Shown: piece by piece, positions 43,938 to 51,397 of the stretch | Numbering within the stretch: the stretch's first letter is position 1 | How the letters are laid out: each line of letters begins with the position of its first letter | NCBI GenBank assembly: GCA_016786925.1 | Contig: JAEUTU010000063.1 | Span: 1 to 64,000 of the forward strand | Source of the DNA: Bacteroidia bacterium | GTDB lineage: Bacteria; Bacteroidota; Bacteroidia; 2-12-FULL-35-15 | Reading direction: 5' to 3' | DNA: 64,000 nt | Translations under genes and position numbers: made by a program | Notes under the pieces: generated by a model | The model's database searches: none | The model's input: the letters and a program-made list of their open reading frames with translations, nothing else | What the model was told of the DNA's origin: nothing

Positions 43938-44972
43938 TTATTGAATTGTGTCTACGTCCATTAATGGGGGGCTCATGTTTTGTACTTTATAATCAATTCT
44001 CATCATTCCGCCTGAAAAATTATATGTAGTACTTGGGATTAGAGAGTGAGAAATTGGAAAATTATTTGCAGTAAAATTCATGTTTCCAAATGTTTTGTAG
44101 TCTGGGGTAATTGGTACATCCTGATAAACACTATCTATTAGTGTTAATGAAGTAACTCGAACATCTCCAGTGACATTTGTAAGCGTTAAAGCTCCATTCG
44201 GATATGTCGCACTTTCAGATAGAATTGCATTTTCGTTTAGTACTTTATATTTAATGACTTTGGATAGAGCATTGTTGAAAAGATTGTTAATGGAGTTGCT
44301 TAAATTTGATGCAATGTTTGCGGTTCCAGCGCTTGCTGTATTCCAAGCTTGATTTAAATTGTCTTTACATTTTTCAATTTCAGCTTTTTCTCTTTCATAA
44401 ATATCTTTAGCTTTTTGTAAGGCATTGTTTACAGGGGTTGGCAAGATTTTGCTAATATCATCTAAGCTAAATAAGCTTCCATTTGAAAACCAATCTCGCT
44501 GGTTGTTGAATGTTTGATATGATCTTACATCTTGGTATTGATCTTCTAGTATCATGTTGAAATTTGAATTAGTTGCATCAAATATTCGAAGAATTCTATG
44601 TGTGTCATCTGCATCGAAAAACACGACTGTATCATCTTCTGCTATCCAAGATAATTTTGAGTTGTGTATATACATGAAAGAATGTTCTGAAGTGTTGAAA
44701 AAATTAAAAGCAATTAATGCTGTATTGTTTGATAGAGTGGGATTAGATGGCTTAAATATTATCACATCAGATATGTCTGTTTGATAATATTCATGGGGAA
44801 TAAAATTTGCGCCTGCTAAAATATAAGAAGTTGTGTCGAATGTTTCCTGAACTAAAGTAATAGGGTTGTTAGTTGTGCTGTTGTTAGGAGGTAAGGAGTC
44901 ATCATTGTTTTCCTTTTTACAGCTATATATTCCAATAATTATGGAAAAAAAGATTATAAGACTTTTATTCAT
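43938..44972 (-). CDS. Hypothetical lipoprotein, 344 residues
   Basis: Signal ends IIIGIYSCKKENND, so a lipoprotein. After an Asn/Thr-rich linker there is a beta-rich part, a helical stretch KAKDIYEREKAEIEKCKDNLNQAWNTA and a beta-rich end. I recognise no family. Visibly AT-richer than dinB. It lies in module A, between the real dinB 3' end and its displaced copy at 45086, so it was probably acquired. A good promoter is at 44992-45022. Confidence 0.7.
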   Translation of the reverse strand: MNKSLIIFFSIIIGIYSCKKENNDDSLPPNNSTTNNPITLVQETFDTTSYILAGANFIPHEYYQTDISDVIIFKPSNPTLSNNTALIAFNFFNTSEHSFMYIHNSKLSWIAEDDTVVFFDADDTHRILRIFDATNSNFNMILEDQYQDVRSYQTFNNQRDWFSNGSLFSLDDISKILPTPVNNALQKAKDIYEREKAEIEKCKDNLNQAWNTASAGTANIASNLSNSINNLFNNALSKVIKYKVLNENAILSESATYPNGALTLTNVTGDVRVTSLTLIDSVYQDVPITPDYKTFGNMNFTANNFPISHSLIPSTTYNFSGGMMRIDYKVQNMSPPLMDVDTIQ

Positions 44973-44991
44973 GACGTAGTATTAGTTTTTT

Positions 44992-45022
44992 CAAATTTAA
45001 AATAAAATATAATACATGTCAA
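44992..45022 (-). promoter_or_regulatory. Promoter of the 44972 lipoprotein gene
   Basis: Minus strand: TTG (45022-45020), 20 bases, TAAATTTG (44999-44992), then 19 bases to the ATG. Confidence 0.6.
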
Positions 45023-45056
45023 GTTTTATAATTAATTCCGAAAATGCAAAGTTACA

Positions 45057-45161
45057 ATGCTCGATAAAGGTCCGATTACAGGGGGCTCACTTTCTAATTT
45101 TACAGAAATGCATCTGCCCGAAAAAAAGAGTAAAAGAGATGGACAGTTGGAGTTGTTTTGA
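45057..45161 (+). pseudogene. Displaced copy of the dinB 3' end, open as a 34-residue frame
   Basis: 45086-45161 matches 43829-43904 over 76 bases without a length change, with about six mismatches, stopping at the same stop codon. The dinB frame is preserved: GSLSNFTEMHLPEKKSKRDG followed by QLELF and stop. An ATG at 45057 happens to open this frame (MLDKGPITG...), so a 34-residue peptide ending in a clamp-binding motif could be made. Most simply it is the remnant of an older dinB end left by insertion of the block 43905-45085. Confidence 0.8.
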
Positions 45162-45282
45162 GGGATGTTTTCAGACTTTGCGTTCGGGCTGATATTTCGG
45201 AGTGTTTCATTGTCAAATTATTATGAAGTTTATTCGTTGTTTGATTCTTAAAATAAACACTATATCTCCATTTGTGTTAGTT

Positions 45283-46386
45283 TTATTTAGTTGTTTTTTT
45301 CTTTATTTTAAATTCAATTATATTTATTGTATCATCCTTTATTGCAATGAAACCAGTGTTTTTTTCTCGAAAATTATAACTATATAATGTCCAATCATTG
45401 TAAACTCTGTTTTGAGGATTATATGTAAATGCCTCAACATTACATATACTGTCAATAGCAGTGATTTTATTATTCTGAATTTTTCCAATATATAAATTTC
45501 TGTTGTTGGTAGTTTTGTCACTATGCCTTTTTTCACTTCTGTAAATATGGTAAATTTCTTCTTTATGTTTAAAGCTTGTGTGTATTAAAACTCCAGTAGT
45601 ATCCAGTAGTTGTTTGTTTTTACCTCGCATCACATTTACTATACTATCATATCTTTCTATTGATTGTCCATTCCAAGCAGAATGATACCAAAAATTACCC
45701 CAATATTTTACTGTATCAAAATCAAGCTCAGTTAATGTCTCCGGATTAGTAATTTCTAAAACTTCTGATGAGCCATCCTCGTGAGCAAGTGAATTTGTAA
45801 CAATATATTTATCCCCAATTTTATTCACTACACTTGCACAAGTAGCAGGGCAATAATATTCTTTGTCGTTTTTTAAGTCAAAGAAGTATAGTGTTCCGCC
45901 AAATTCACCAAAGCAAAATTGAGCAATCACAAAGTTGCTATCACAATATAATGGATCAATAAATTTTTGTCCGTATACATCATATACAGTTGTTGTATCA
46001 CTTTTGTAATAAGAATATTTGTATCTGTTGTAAGGAATGAATTCAAAATTGGAGTTTACATAATAATCTCTGTTATTTTCAACAACAATAAGGCTGTCAT
46101 ACATTTGGTAAAATGATGAACATCTCTTTTTGTTTAGCTTATTAGTAATAATAGTATCAGTATCAAAGTCTGTTGAATTAAAACAAATGAACTCTCCATT
46201 CGATTTTAATGTTACAAATTTATTGTTACAAAAAACTGTTCCAAATATTGTTGTGTCAATTTCAATTTTAAAATATTGCTTTTTGAAATTTATTTCTTCC
46301 TCCTCATTAATTTTCGTCTCTCGACAGCTAATCAAAATAACAACAAATCCTATCAGGTTAATAAATATGTTGTATTTCAGTTTCAT
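45283..46386 (-). CDS. Hypothetical lipoprotein, 367 residues, possibly beta-propeller
   Basis: Signal ends GFVVILISCRETKINEEEE, a probable lipoprotein with an acidic linker. The rest is beta-rich and aromatic with recurrent short strands (YYVNSNFEFIPYNRYKYSYYKSD; GTLYFFDLKNDKEYYC; NNKITAIDSICNVEAF), suggestive of a propeller, but I cannot assign a family. AT-rich codon use compared with the core genes. It sits between the displaced dinB tail and the displaced rlmF tail. Confidence 0.65.
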   Translation of the reverse strand: MKLKYNIFINLIGFVVILISCRETKINEEEEINFKKQYFKIEIDTTIFGTVFCNNKFVTLKSNGEFICFNSTDFDTDTIITNKLNKKRCSSFYQMYDSLIVVENNRDYYVNSNFEFIPYNRYKYSYYKSDTTTVYDVYGQKFIDPLYCDSNFVIAQFCFGEFGGTLYFFDLKNDKEYYCPATCASVVNKIGDKYIVTNSLAHEDGSSEVLEITNPETLTELDFDTVKYWGNFWYHSAWNGQSIERYDSIVNVMRGKNKQLLDTTGVLIHTSFKHKEEIYHIYRSEKRHSDKTTNNRNLYIGKIQNNKITAIDSICNVEAFTYNPQNRVYNDWTLYSYNFREKNTGFIAIKDDTINIIEFKIKKKTTK

Positions 46387-46409
46387 ATCTCTTTCTTAAA
46401 ATTGTATTT

Positions 46410-46474
46410 AACGGTTTCGGGCTTTGCGTTGGTGGGCCTTTGAAACCGAAAACTGTCTGCTAGCACCAACGTTT
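46410..46474. repeat. Two interleaved inverted repeats between accessory genes
   Basis: CGGTTTC (46412-46418) pairs with GAAACCG (46442-46448), and CGTTGGTG (46427-46434) pairs with CACCAACG (46464-46471). The pairs interleave, so they cannot both form in a simple hairpin. A related CTTTGCGTTCGGGC word occurs near 45178 in the previous gap. Superficially attC-like (starts ATTTAAC, ends with an AAC-GTT junction) but without a clear consensus right box. Confidence 0.5.
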
Positions 46475-46530
46475 ATTAATTGCTCAAATGTTTCTATTCA
46501 CACTATCTTTTCACTAACCCAATAACCTTG

Positions 46531-47088
46531 TTAATGCAGGGACTTCTTTGTTTTATCAATTGTCAGGCTATTATAAAAAGTTTCAAAGTCTTTGTCTGCA
46601 CCATAATTGTTTATGATTTCGAATAAGGTCGAAAACTTTTTCAAGTAAATCATTTGTCTGTACGGGCTATTTTTATTGGTGCTATGGAGTGTCACGCGAA
46701 TTGCTTTTGAATTATTAATATTTATTGTGTCACGCTTTTCTGTTACATGTCCTTTAAAAATAGATTTTTCTGAAGAAATCAAATAATCAATTGATTCCGA
46801 TTCAGTTGTGTCGTTCATCCAAATACACCATCTCATTGTATTTGTAATATCACTGTCTTCAGAAGAATCTGTTGTTTTAATCGGCTCACCAACACATCTT
46901 CCATTCTCAATTCCTTCTGCTACCAAATTGTCGGGATATTTGAAAGTCATTATAAAGTCAGCATCAATAGTGTCACAATATGTGATCCACTTAAAATAAA
47001 CAGAATTAGTGTTTTCTGCAGTTTTGTTTGAACTAGTGGAACAAGATAAAATAAAAATTAAAAATAGAAGTCCAATTATATGTTTCAT
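46531..47088 (-). CDS. Hypothetical lipoprotein, 185 residues
   Basis: From the ATG at 47088 (MKHIIGLLFLIFILSCSTSS), which gives a lipobox FILSC; a start at 47112 would add eight residues before the signal. The mature part alternates strands and turns (FKWITYCDTIDADFIMTFKYPDN; RQMIYLKKFSTLFEIINNYG) and ends with a helix DFETFYNSLTI, reminiscent of small PsbP/MOG1-like fold proteins, but I cannot prove a family. AT-rich, in the accessory block. Confidence 0.6.
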   Translation of the reverse strand: MKHIIGLLFLIFILSCSTSSNKTAENTNSVYFKWITYCDTIDADFIMTFKYPDNLVAEGIENGRCVGEPIKTTDSSEDSDITNTMRWCIWMNDTTESESIDYLISSEKSIFKGHVTEKRDTININNSKAIRVTLHSTNKNSPYRQMIYLKKFSTLFEIINNYGADKDFETFYNSLTIDKTKKSLH

Positions 47089-47250
47089 TGATATCTTTAT
47101 TAGCCTTACCACTAAATCTCTTAGGTGGCAATGTTTTCGTCCTTATCTTACTGTTTTTACTATATTGGGGTGATTTCCATGTTCTATTTTACAGCATAGT
47201 AAATATATAATATTCAATTCAAACATTCAATGATAGAATACTCAACAAAT

Positions 47251-47326
47251 TTATTTTCCATCAACTCCCCATCTCTCTTTTTTCCATTTTTTTTGTTGAG
47301 CTGATGGGAGGAAGGTTCAGGCAACA
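47251..47326 (-). pseudogene. Displaced copy of the rlmF 3' end
   Basis: 76 bases aligning without gaps to 49084-49159 at 69 of 76 positions. Read in the rlmF frame it gives TFLPSAQQKKWKKERWGVDGK and stop, with one internal stop (Trp codon to TGA). Five of the seven changes are silent in that frame, so the copy diverged while still coding, that is, it comes from a different allele or an old one rather than from a fresh duplication. Confidence 0.85.
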
Positions 47327-47444
47327 TAGATTATCAGTATGCCTGCAGGCAGGTTTGAAGATACGAACTAAATTCTACGGAAGCAAATAAATGGTCTTTG
47401 TAACCAGCCCAGACTTTAGTCCGGTTTTCAAGCGCTATACTTCC

Positions 47445-47475
47445 TTGATATTTTAAGTCCAATTTTGTATCTTTG
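47445..47475 (+). promoter_or_regulatory. Promoter of the RelE-type toxin-antitoxin pair
   Basis: TTG (47445-47447), 20 bases, TATCTTTG (47468-47475). The ATG is at 47480, only four bases after the -7 box, so the mRNA is probably leaderless. Confidence 0.65.
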
Positions 47476-47479
47476 TTGC

Positions 47480-47674
47480 ATGAAAGCAATGGTTATTACA
47501 CCCAAAAATCAAGGAGAGTTTAAGTTTATCAATGATCTGCTTAAAAAACTTGGCATTTCTTCAGCTACGATGACGGTGGAAGAATTGGAAGATATCGGTT
47601 TATCGAAATTACTTAAGTCTGCTGATAGAGCCAAAAAGGCGAGTAAAAAATCGATCATGCAAAAACTTAAATAA
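47480..47674 (+). CDS. Probable antitoxin of a RelE-type pair
   Basis: 64 residues from the ATG at 47480 (an upstream TTG at 47465 would fall inside the promoter). A beta strand MKAMVITPK, then two helices with Lys-rich C-terminus (LEDIGLSKLLKSADRAKKASKKSIMQKL). Small, charged, and joined by a one-base overlap (TAATG) to a RelE-like toxin: the classical antitoxin-first layout. The family itself is not one I can name. Confidence 0.75.
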   Translation: MKAMVITPKNQGEFKFINDLLKKLGISSATMTVEELEDIGLSKLLKSADRAKKASKKSIMQKLK

Positions 47675-47940
47675 TGCAAGTTGATTTTTTAAGTAAATTT
47701 TCTAAGGATATCGATCGTATTACTGTAAAATCAGTAAGATCAAACTTGTTGAAGTTGATTGAATTAATGGAGTCCGAAGAAAATCTAAATAATATTCCTC
47801 ATCTCAAAAAACTCGCTGGTCACAAATCTGCATATAGAGTCCGGCTTGGCGATTACAGAGTAGGATTTTTCTACGAAAACCAGACGGTGATTTTTGCAAG
47901 AGTTATTCACCGGAAAGATATTTATAAAGTATTTCCTTAA
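47674..47940 (+). CDS. RelE/ParE-family toxin
   Basis: 88 residues. RelE/ParE fold: helices VDFLSKFSKDIDRI and VRSNLLKLIELMESEENL, then the strands HLKKLAGHKSAYRVRLGDYRVGFFYENQTVIFARVIHRKDIYKVFP. The YRVRLGDYRVGF strand and the basic HRKDIYK end are typical of the ribosome-dependent mRNase branch. It would act as a growth-arresting toxin neutralised by the gene it overlaps. In module C, between the rlmF end and its displaced copy. Confidence 0.88.
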   Translation: MQVDFLSKFSKDIDRITVKSVRSNLLKLIELMESEENLNNIPHLKKLAGHKSAYRVRLGDYRVGFFYENQTVIFARVIHRKDIYKVFP

Positions 47941-47961
47941 GTAGTGCAATCTGAACTAATA

Positions 47962-48522
47962 TTAGAGAATAGTTTTCATTAAATTTTTCATGTCTTCAAT
48001 CGGTCTTCCATAGTCACGTTTTTGCGGCCTACTTGCGCCTACAAGTGTGTCATTAAGTTTTCCATTTATGTGATTTAAGTCAAGCGAGTCCAATTCAAAA
48101 AAATCCATGTATAGCCTAAATGAAAATATATATTCATTCATTGTGCCCAATGCTTTTCTGTCATTATTGGTTGTGGTAAGTTTGACAGGTAAAAGTCTTT
48201 GCTTAAGAATAGGCGCGTGTTCTATTTCAATAATATTGTCGAAAAGAAGTTGATCACTCAAACGTTTTATGAATAAATCTTCAAAGTTTTTAAAATCAGC
48301 CTTTTTTATATTTGGAAATATTAAAGTGTAATAAGAAATATTGTTAATTAATATTAAATTCTTTCGTCTTCCGTAAACAAAAATATGTGCGTTCCAATCG
48401 CCTAATTTGTTTGGTGTTAGATTATCATAACTCTTCAAATTTGTTGGCCCGATAAAGTCTTTGAGTTTATTCGAGCAGTATATTGTTGTCATTCCGTTTT
48501 TATTAATCTTTAAGGTTTGCAA
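47962..48522 (-). CDS. DUF6933 protein
   Basis: 186 residues, soluble. Matches the DUF6933 pattern: MTTIYCSNKLKDFIG, LGDWNAHIFVYGRRKNLILINNISYYTLIF, then a helical half and RLYMDFFELDSLDL. Function unknown. It overlaps the upstream GIY-YIG gene by 20 bases, so the two are translated together. An internal start at residue 11 (MTTIYC) would remove the overlap and also fits the family. Confidence 0.7.
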   Translation of the reverse strand: MQTLKINKNGMTTIYCSNKLKDFIGPTNLKSYDNLTPNKLGDWNAHIFVYGRRKNLILINNISYYTLIFPNIKKADFKNFEDLFIKRLSDQLLFDNIIEIEHAPILKQRLLPVKLTTTNNDRKALGTMNEYIFSFRLYMDFFELDSLDLNHINGKLNDTLVGASRPQKRDYGRPIEDMKNLMKTIL

Positions 48523-48979
48523 AAGGTCGGCAATTGAAATTTGATTTAAATTGTCTAATTAATTCAGCTTCAAATTCCCTTGGATTGGTTTTCATTACTT
48601 TCCAACAAACAACAAGATCATTGGAATATTTTAATTGCCAAATTAGTCTACCGCCATAATGGCCAATATTCTTACCTTTCCCAAAACTTAAATATTGTTT
48701 TAATCTGGATTTGAGTGATGTTGCTTTGCCGATGTAAACAACTTTTGTGTTTTCTACCCAATTAGCTTTCAATTCTAATATGGGAATGTTTGGGTTTTTC
48801 CCCTTAAAGTGTCCTCCCGTACCAACAGTTAAAAATTCTATTGGTGTGTTTTCAATGTTAAGCACAAGATATACTCCACCACTGTCCGGCAATACTGAAG
48901 AATCTTGGAATAGATCGCCCATCTTTTTAAACCCGGTGAAGCCTAGACTCTTAATTTCATCAATGTCGTTAAAAGTCAT
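48503..48979 (-). CDS. GIY-YIG nuclease domain protein
   Basis: 158 residues. The GIY-YIG fold appears as GGVYLVLNIE (GIY strand) and KVVYIGKATSLKSRLKQY (YIG strand with the Arg), followed by an acidic metal-site candidate in REFEAELIRQF and NCRPFANL. An insertion of about 30 residues lies between the two strands. It occupies module C and overlaps a DUF6933 gene. It could be a mobile or defence-related nuclease; nothing else in the sequence narrows it. Confidence 0.82.
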   Translation of the reverse strand: MTFNDIDEIKSLGFTGFKKMGDLFQDSSVLPDSGGVYLVLNIENTPIEFLTVGTGGHFKGKNPNIPILELKANWVENTKVVYIGKATSLKSRLKQYLSFGKGKNIGHYGGRLIWQLKYSNDLVVCWKVMKTNPREFEAELIRQFKSNFNCRPFANLKD

Positions 48980-49083
48980 TTTATGAGCAATTTGTTTCGT
49001 CTTTCAATAGCACTAATGGCTATTTTTTAAAGTAAATATACCATTTGTTTATCACACATTATATATCGGAACGAATGATAAAT

Positions 49084-50073
49084 TCATTTTCCATCAACTC
49101 CCCATCTCTCTTTTTTCCATTTCTTTTGTTGTGCTGGCGGGAGAAAGGTCCAGGCAACAATGCGGCTTTTTTTATTTCCCAACTCCATGTTAATGGTTCG
49201 TACTTCCACCGCTTCCAGTTTGTTTAACAAACGGGAAATGCTTCTTAAATTGGATTCTTTAGACACCCATGTGGTAAACCATAAGCAAGACTGTGCAAAC
49301 TTTTTACTCTGCCAGATCATATCGGTGATGAATTTTTCTTCTCCGCCTTCACACCATAACTCATTGCTCTGTCCGCCAAAATTCAATACGGGCTTGCTTA
49401 CTTTTTTTTGTGTCAGGTTCTTTAGTTTTCTTACCGTTCCTGCTTGTGCTTCCTGCAAAGAGGAATGAAAAGGCGGGTTGCAAATGCTAATATCAAATTG
49501 CTCGTCTTCCAGAATAATGTCCTGAAATATATTTCGTTTGTTGGGCTGTAGTTGTAAGTCTAATTTCTCTTTCAAAAAAGGATTGGCTTCTATGATCTTT
49601 TGTGCTGATTCAAGCGCTGTAATGTCAATATCGGCTCCCACAAAATGCCAGCCGTATTCTTTTATTCCAATAATGGGGTACACACAATTGGCGCCTACAC
49701 CAATATCCAAACAACTGATGCGTTCCCCGGGAAAATGTTTGTCCTTTTGAAATCCTGCATTATCGCTCAACAGCAGGTCGGCCACCTGATGAATGTATTC
49801 GGCTCTTCCCGGTATGGGAGGACATAAATAATTTTTAGGGATGTCCCAATTCTCGATATCGTAATAGTGTTTGAGTAATGCTTTGTTCAACATTTTTACT
49901 GCTTCGGGATCAAAAAAATCAATGGATTCATCACCGTATTCATTCAGTTTCACAAAAGCAGCCAGTTCAGGACAAGTGGCTATCAATGATTTAAAATCAT
50001 AGCGTGCACCATGCTTGTTGCGTGGGTGGAAGCCTTGTTTTTCGGCAGCTTGTATTTTCTTTTTGGGTTGCAT
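49084..50073 (-). CDS. rlmF: 23S rRNA (adenine1618-N6)-methyltransferase
   Basis: 329 residues. N6-methylates A1618 of 23S rRNA. Signatures: GFHPRNKHGARYDFKSLIATCPELAAFV, NWDIPKNYLCPPIPGRAEYIH, SAM motif CLDIGVGANCVYPIIG, and the amino-methylase motif DISICNPPFHSS. The C-terminus (TFLPPAQQKKWKKERWGVDGK) is duplicated in diverged form at 47251-47326, marking this gene's 3' end as an insertion junction. Confidence 0.95.
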   Translation of the reverse strand: MQPKKKIQAAEKQGFHPRNKHGARYDFKSLIATCPELAAFVKLNEYGDESIDFFDPEAVKMLNKALLKHYYDIENWDIPKNYLCPPIPGRAEYIHQVADLLLSDNAGFQKDKHFPGERISCLDIGVGANCVYPIIGIKEYGWHFVGADIDITALESAQKIIEANPFLKEKLDLQLQPNKRNIFQDIILEDEQFDISICNPPFHSSLQEAQAGTVRKLKNLTQKKVSKPVLNFGGQSNELWCEGGEEKFITDMIWQSKKFAQSCLWFTTWVSKESNLRSISRLLNKLEAVEVRTINMELGNKKSRIVAWTFLPPAQQKKWKKERWGVDGK

Positions 50074-50096
50074 TCGTGGCTACAAGGTAAGGTTTA

Positions 50097-50126
50097 TTAC
50101 TTGTACATCAACTCATCGGTCTTTTG
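50097..50126 (-). pseudogene. Displaced copy of the 3' end of the 51398 gene
   Basis: Read on the minus strand it gives QKTDELMYK and stop; the gene at 51398 ends KKTDELMYKYK. 22 bases are identical (50104-50125 and 51411-51432), and two further codons differ silently (TAC/TAT, AAG/AAA). The copy lies on the far side of the winged-helix/nucleotidyltransferase pair from its parent, so that pair was inserted at the parent gene's 3' end. Confidence 0.75.
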
Positions 50127-50146
50127 TGAATTCATTTTTTTAATTA

Positions 50147-50183
50147 AAATTTCTTATTTCGCGTTTTGCGAAATGAGAAATTT
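50147..50183. promoter_or_regulatory. Palindromic operator overlapping the promoter of the wHTH-NTase pair
   Basis: Arms AAATTTCTTATTTCGC (50147-50162) and GCGAAATGAGAAATTT (50168-50183) pair at 15 of 16 positions around a five-base centre. It covers the -33 TTG (50166) and abuts the -7 box (50187). This is the layout of an autorepression operator, and the first gene downstream encodes a winged-helix protein. Confidence 0.8.
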
Positions 50184-50194
50184 GATTATATTTG
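50166..50194 (+). promoter_or_regulatory. Promoter of the wHTH-NTase pair
   Basis: TTG (50166-50168), 18 bases, TATATTTG (50187-50194); the ATG at 50199 is four bases further, so a leaderless transcript is likely. Confidence 0.65.
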
Positions 50195-50198
50195 CATT

Positions 50199-50726
50199 AT
50201 GAGAAAACACAATGGTATGCGCCCGCAAGACATTGCTATTTTGCTGAAAATTATTTCATTGAATGGTCAGCATTGGCAATTGGTGGGACTTTCTAATTCT
50301 TTAAGGATAAGTATTTCTGAGATCTCGGAATCTTTAAACAGAAGCCGGCTTGCCGGACTTATTGATTTTCATAAGAAAAATATTCATCGCCAGAATCTGA
50401 TGGAGTTTCTGGAGCATGGTGTCCGCTATGTTTTTCCTCAACAACCGGGATCCATGGTGAGAGGGATTCCTACAGCTCATTCACATCCTTTTATGAAAAA
50501 AACATTTGCGAGTGAAATGAATTATGTGTGGCCCGATAGTAAAGGAGAGGTAATGGGCTTAATGATAGAGCCTTTTTATCTGAAACAGGCTGAAGGAGTA
50601 AAAGATGATCCTTTGTTTTATAAATTATTAGCTTTGGTAGATGTAATACGAGTGGGAAAAGTGAGGGAGGTAAAGCATGCACTTGTTGAGCTGAAAAAAA
50701 ATATTTTGAATGAGTCATCACACTAA
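50199..50726 (+). CDS. Winged-helix regulator/antitoxin of a two-gene system
   Basis: 175 residues from the ATG at 50199 (longer frame start at 50166 lies inside the promoter). N-terminal helix-turn-helix: PQDIAILLKIISLNGQHWQLVGLSNSLRISISEISESLNRSRLAGLIDF reads as an MarR-like winged helix. The C-terminal half has a conserved-looking GVRYVFPQQPGSMVRGIPTAHS and a terminal helix VDVIRVGKVREVKHALVEL. It overlaps the nucleotidyltransferase gene by 17 bases and has a palindromic operator at its promoter, so it likely represses its own operon and may neutralise the partner. Confidence 0.75.
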   Translation: MRKHNGMRPQDIAILLKIISLNGQHWQLVGLSNSLRISISEISESLNRSRLAGLIDFHKKNIHRQNLMEFLEHGVRYVFPQQPGSMVRGIPTAHSHPFMKKTFASEMNYVWPDSKGEVMGLMIEPFYLKQAEGVKDDPLFYKLLALVDVIRVGKVREVKHALVELKKNILNESSH

Positions 50727-51390
50727 TATTGTTAGAATTAAAGCGGTTGCAAATGCGCTTGGCAACCTGAAAGAAAAGGTTGTTTTTGTGGGCGGAGCCA
50801 CCGTTTCACTTTATCCCGACAGAGCTGTTTTTGAGGTAAGACCAACCGATGATGTGGATGTGATCATTGAAATGCTGAATTATGCGGACAGAGCAGAATT
50901 AGAAGAAAAACTAAGATCGATCGGGTTTACACATGATGTAGAATCGGGTGTGATTTGCAGATATAAAATCCAGGGGATTGTGGTGGACATCATGCCAACA
51001 AACGACCGCTCTATCGGGTTCAGCAATAAATGGTATCCGGATGGTTTTACACATGCAATGGATCATGTAATTGATGAAAGGTGTACGGTAAAAATATTAA
51101 GTGCACCTTATTTTATTGCAACAAAGTTAGAAGCACATAAAGATAGAGGAGACAATGATGGTAGAACCAGTCAGGATTTTGAGGATATCGTCTTTGTTTT
51201 AGAAAACAGAAGTTCAATTTGGGAAGAGCTGGCGAATACAGAAAAGAGTCTTAATGGCTATCTCCGTGAAGAATTTGAAGGGTTGCTGAGTAATCAAGCA
51301 ATTTATGAATGGGTGGATGCGCATGTGGAGAGAACTTCTCCTCCTGCAACAGATTCGATCATTGAGGGGATGAAAAAAATGATTGAATAG
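50710..51390 (+). CDS. Nucleotidyltransferase-fold protein (AbiEii/DUF6036-like), possible toxin
   Basis: 226 residues. The nucleotidyltransferase core is VVFVGGATVSLYPD followed by RPTDDVDVIIEML: GG plus D-x-D, the motif that binds metal and NTP. VVDIMPTNDRSIGF adds a third acidic strand, and YFIATKLEAHKDRGDNDGRTSQDFEDI is the C-terminal helical signature of AbiEii-like proteins. Relatives transfer nucleotides to tRNA or partner proteins and act as toxins or abortive-infection effectors. Together with the preceding gene it resembles a type IV or type VII toxin-antitoxin pair; exact activity unknown. Confidence 0.78.
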   Translation: MSHHTNIVRIKAVANALGNLKEKVVFVGGATVSLYPDRAVFEVRPTDDVDVIIEMLNYADRAELEEKLRSIGFTHDVESGVICRYKIQGIVVDIMPTNDRSIGFSNKWYPDGFTHAMDHVIDERCTVKILSAPYFIATKLEAHKDRGDNDGRTSQDFEDIVFVLENRSSIWEELANTEKSLNGYLREEFEGLLSNQAIYEWVDAHVERTSPPATDSIIEGMKKMIE

Positions 51391-51397
51391 TTTTTTA

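Larger units (their letters stand above)
47089..47479. other. Spacer with the displaced rlmF tail and a promoter
   Basis: No gene. 47251-47326 is the copy of the rlmF 3' end (listed separately), 47339-47353 is a CCTGCAGGCAGG repeat word of the type seen near 41400, and 47445-47475 is the promoter of the toxin-antitoxin pair. The rest (47089-47250) shows nothing recognisable. Confidence 0.6.

Noticed and set aside
45202-45387. 61-codon hydrophobic frame
   Set aside because: Overlaps the 3' end of the lipoprotein gene on the other strand; apolar residues come from its AT-rich Lys/Asn codons read in reverse.
47089-47250. Further small gene in the gap before the rlmF tail copy
   Set aside because: No frame with a start, plausible length and normal codon use.
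43905-49083. Classic integron or integrative element
   Set aside because: No integrase, no resolvable attC consensus and no tRNA target; the tail scars point to another way of entry.
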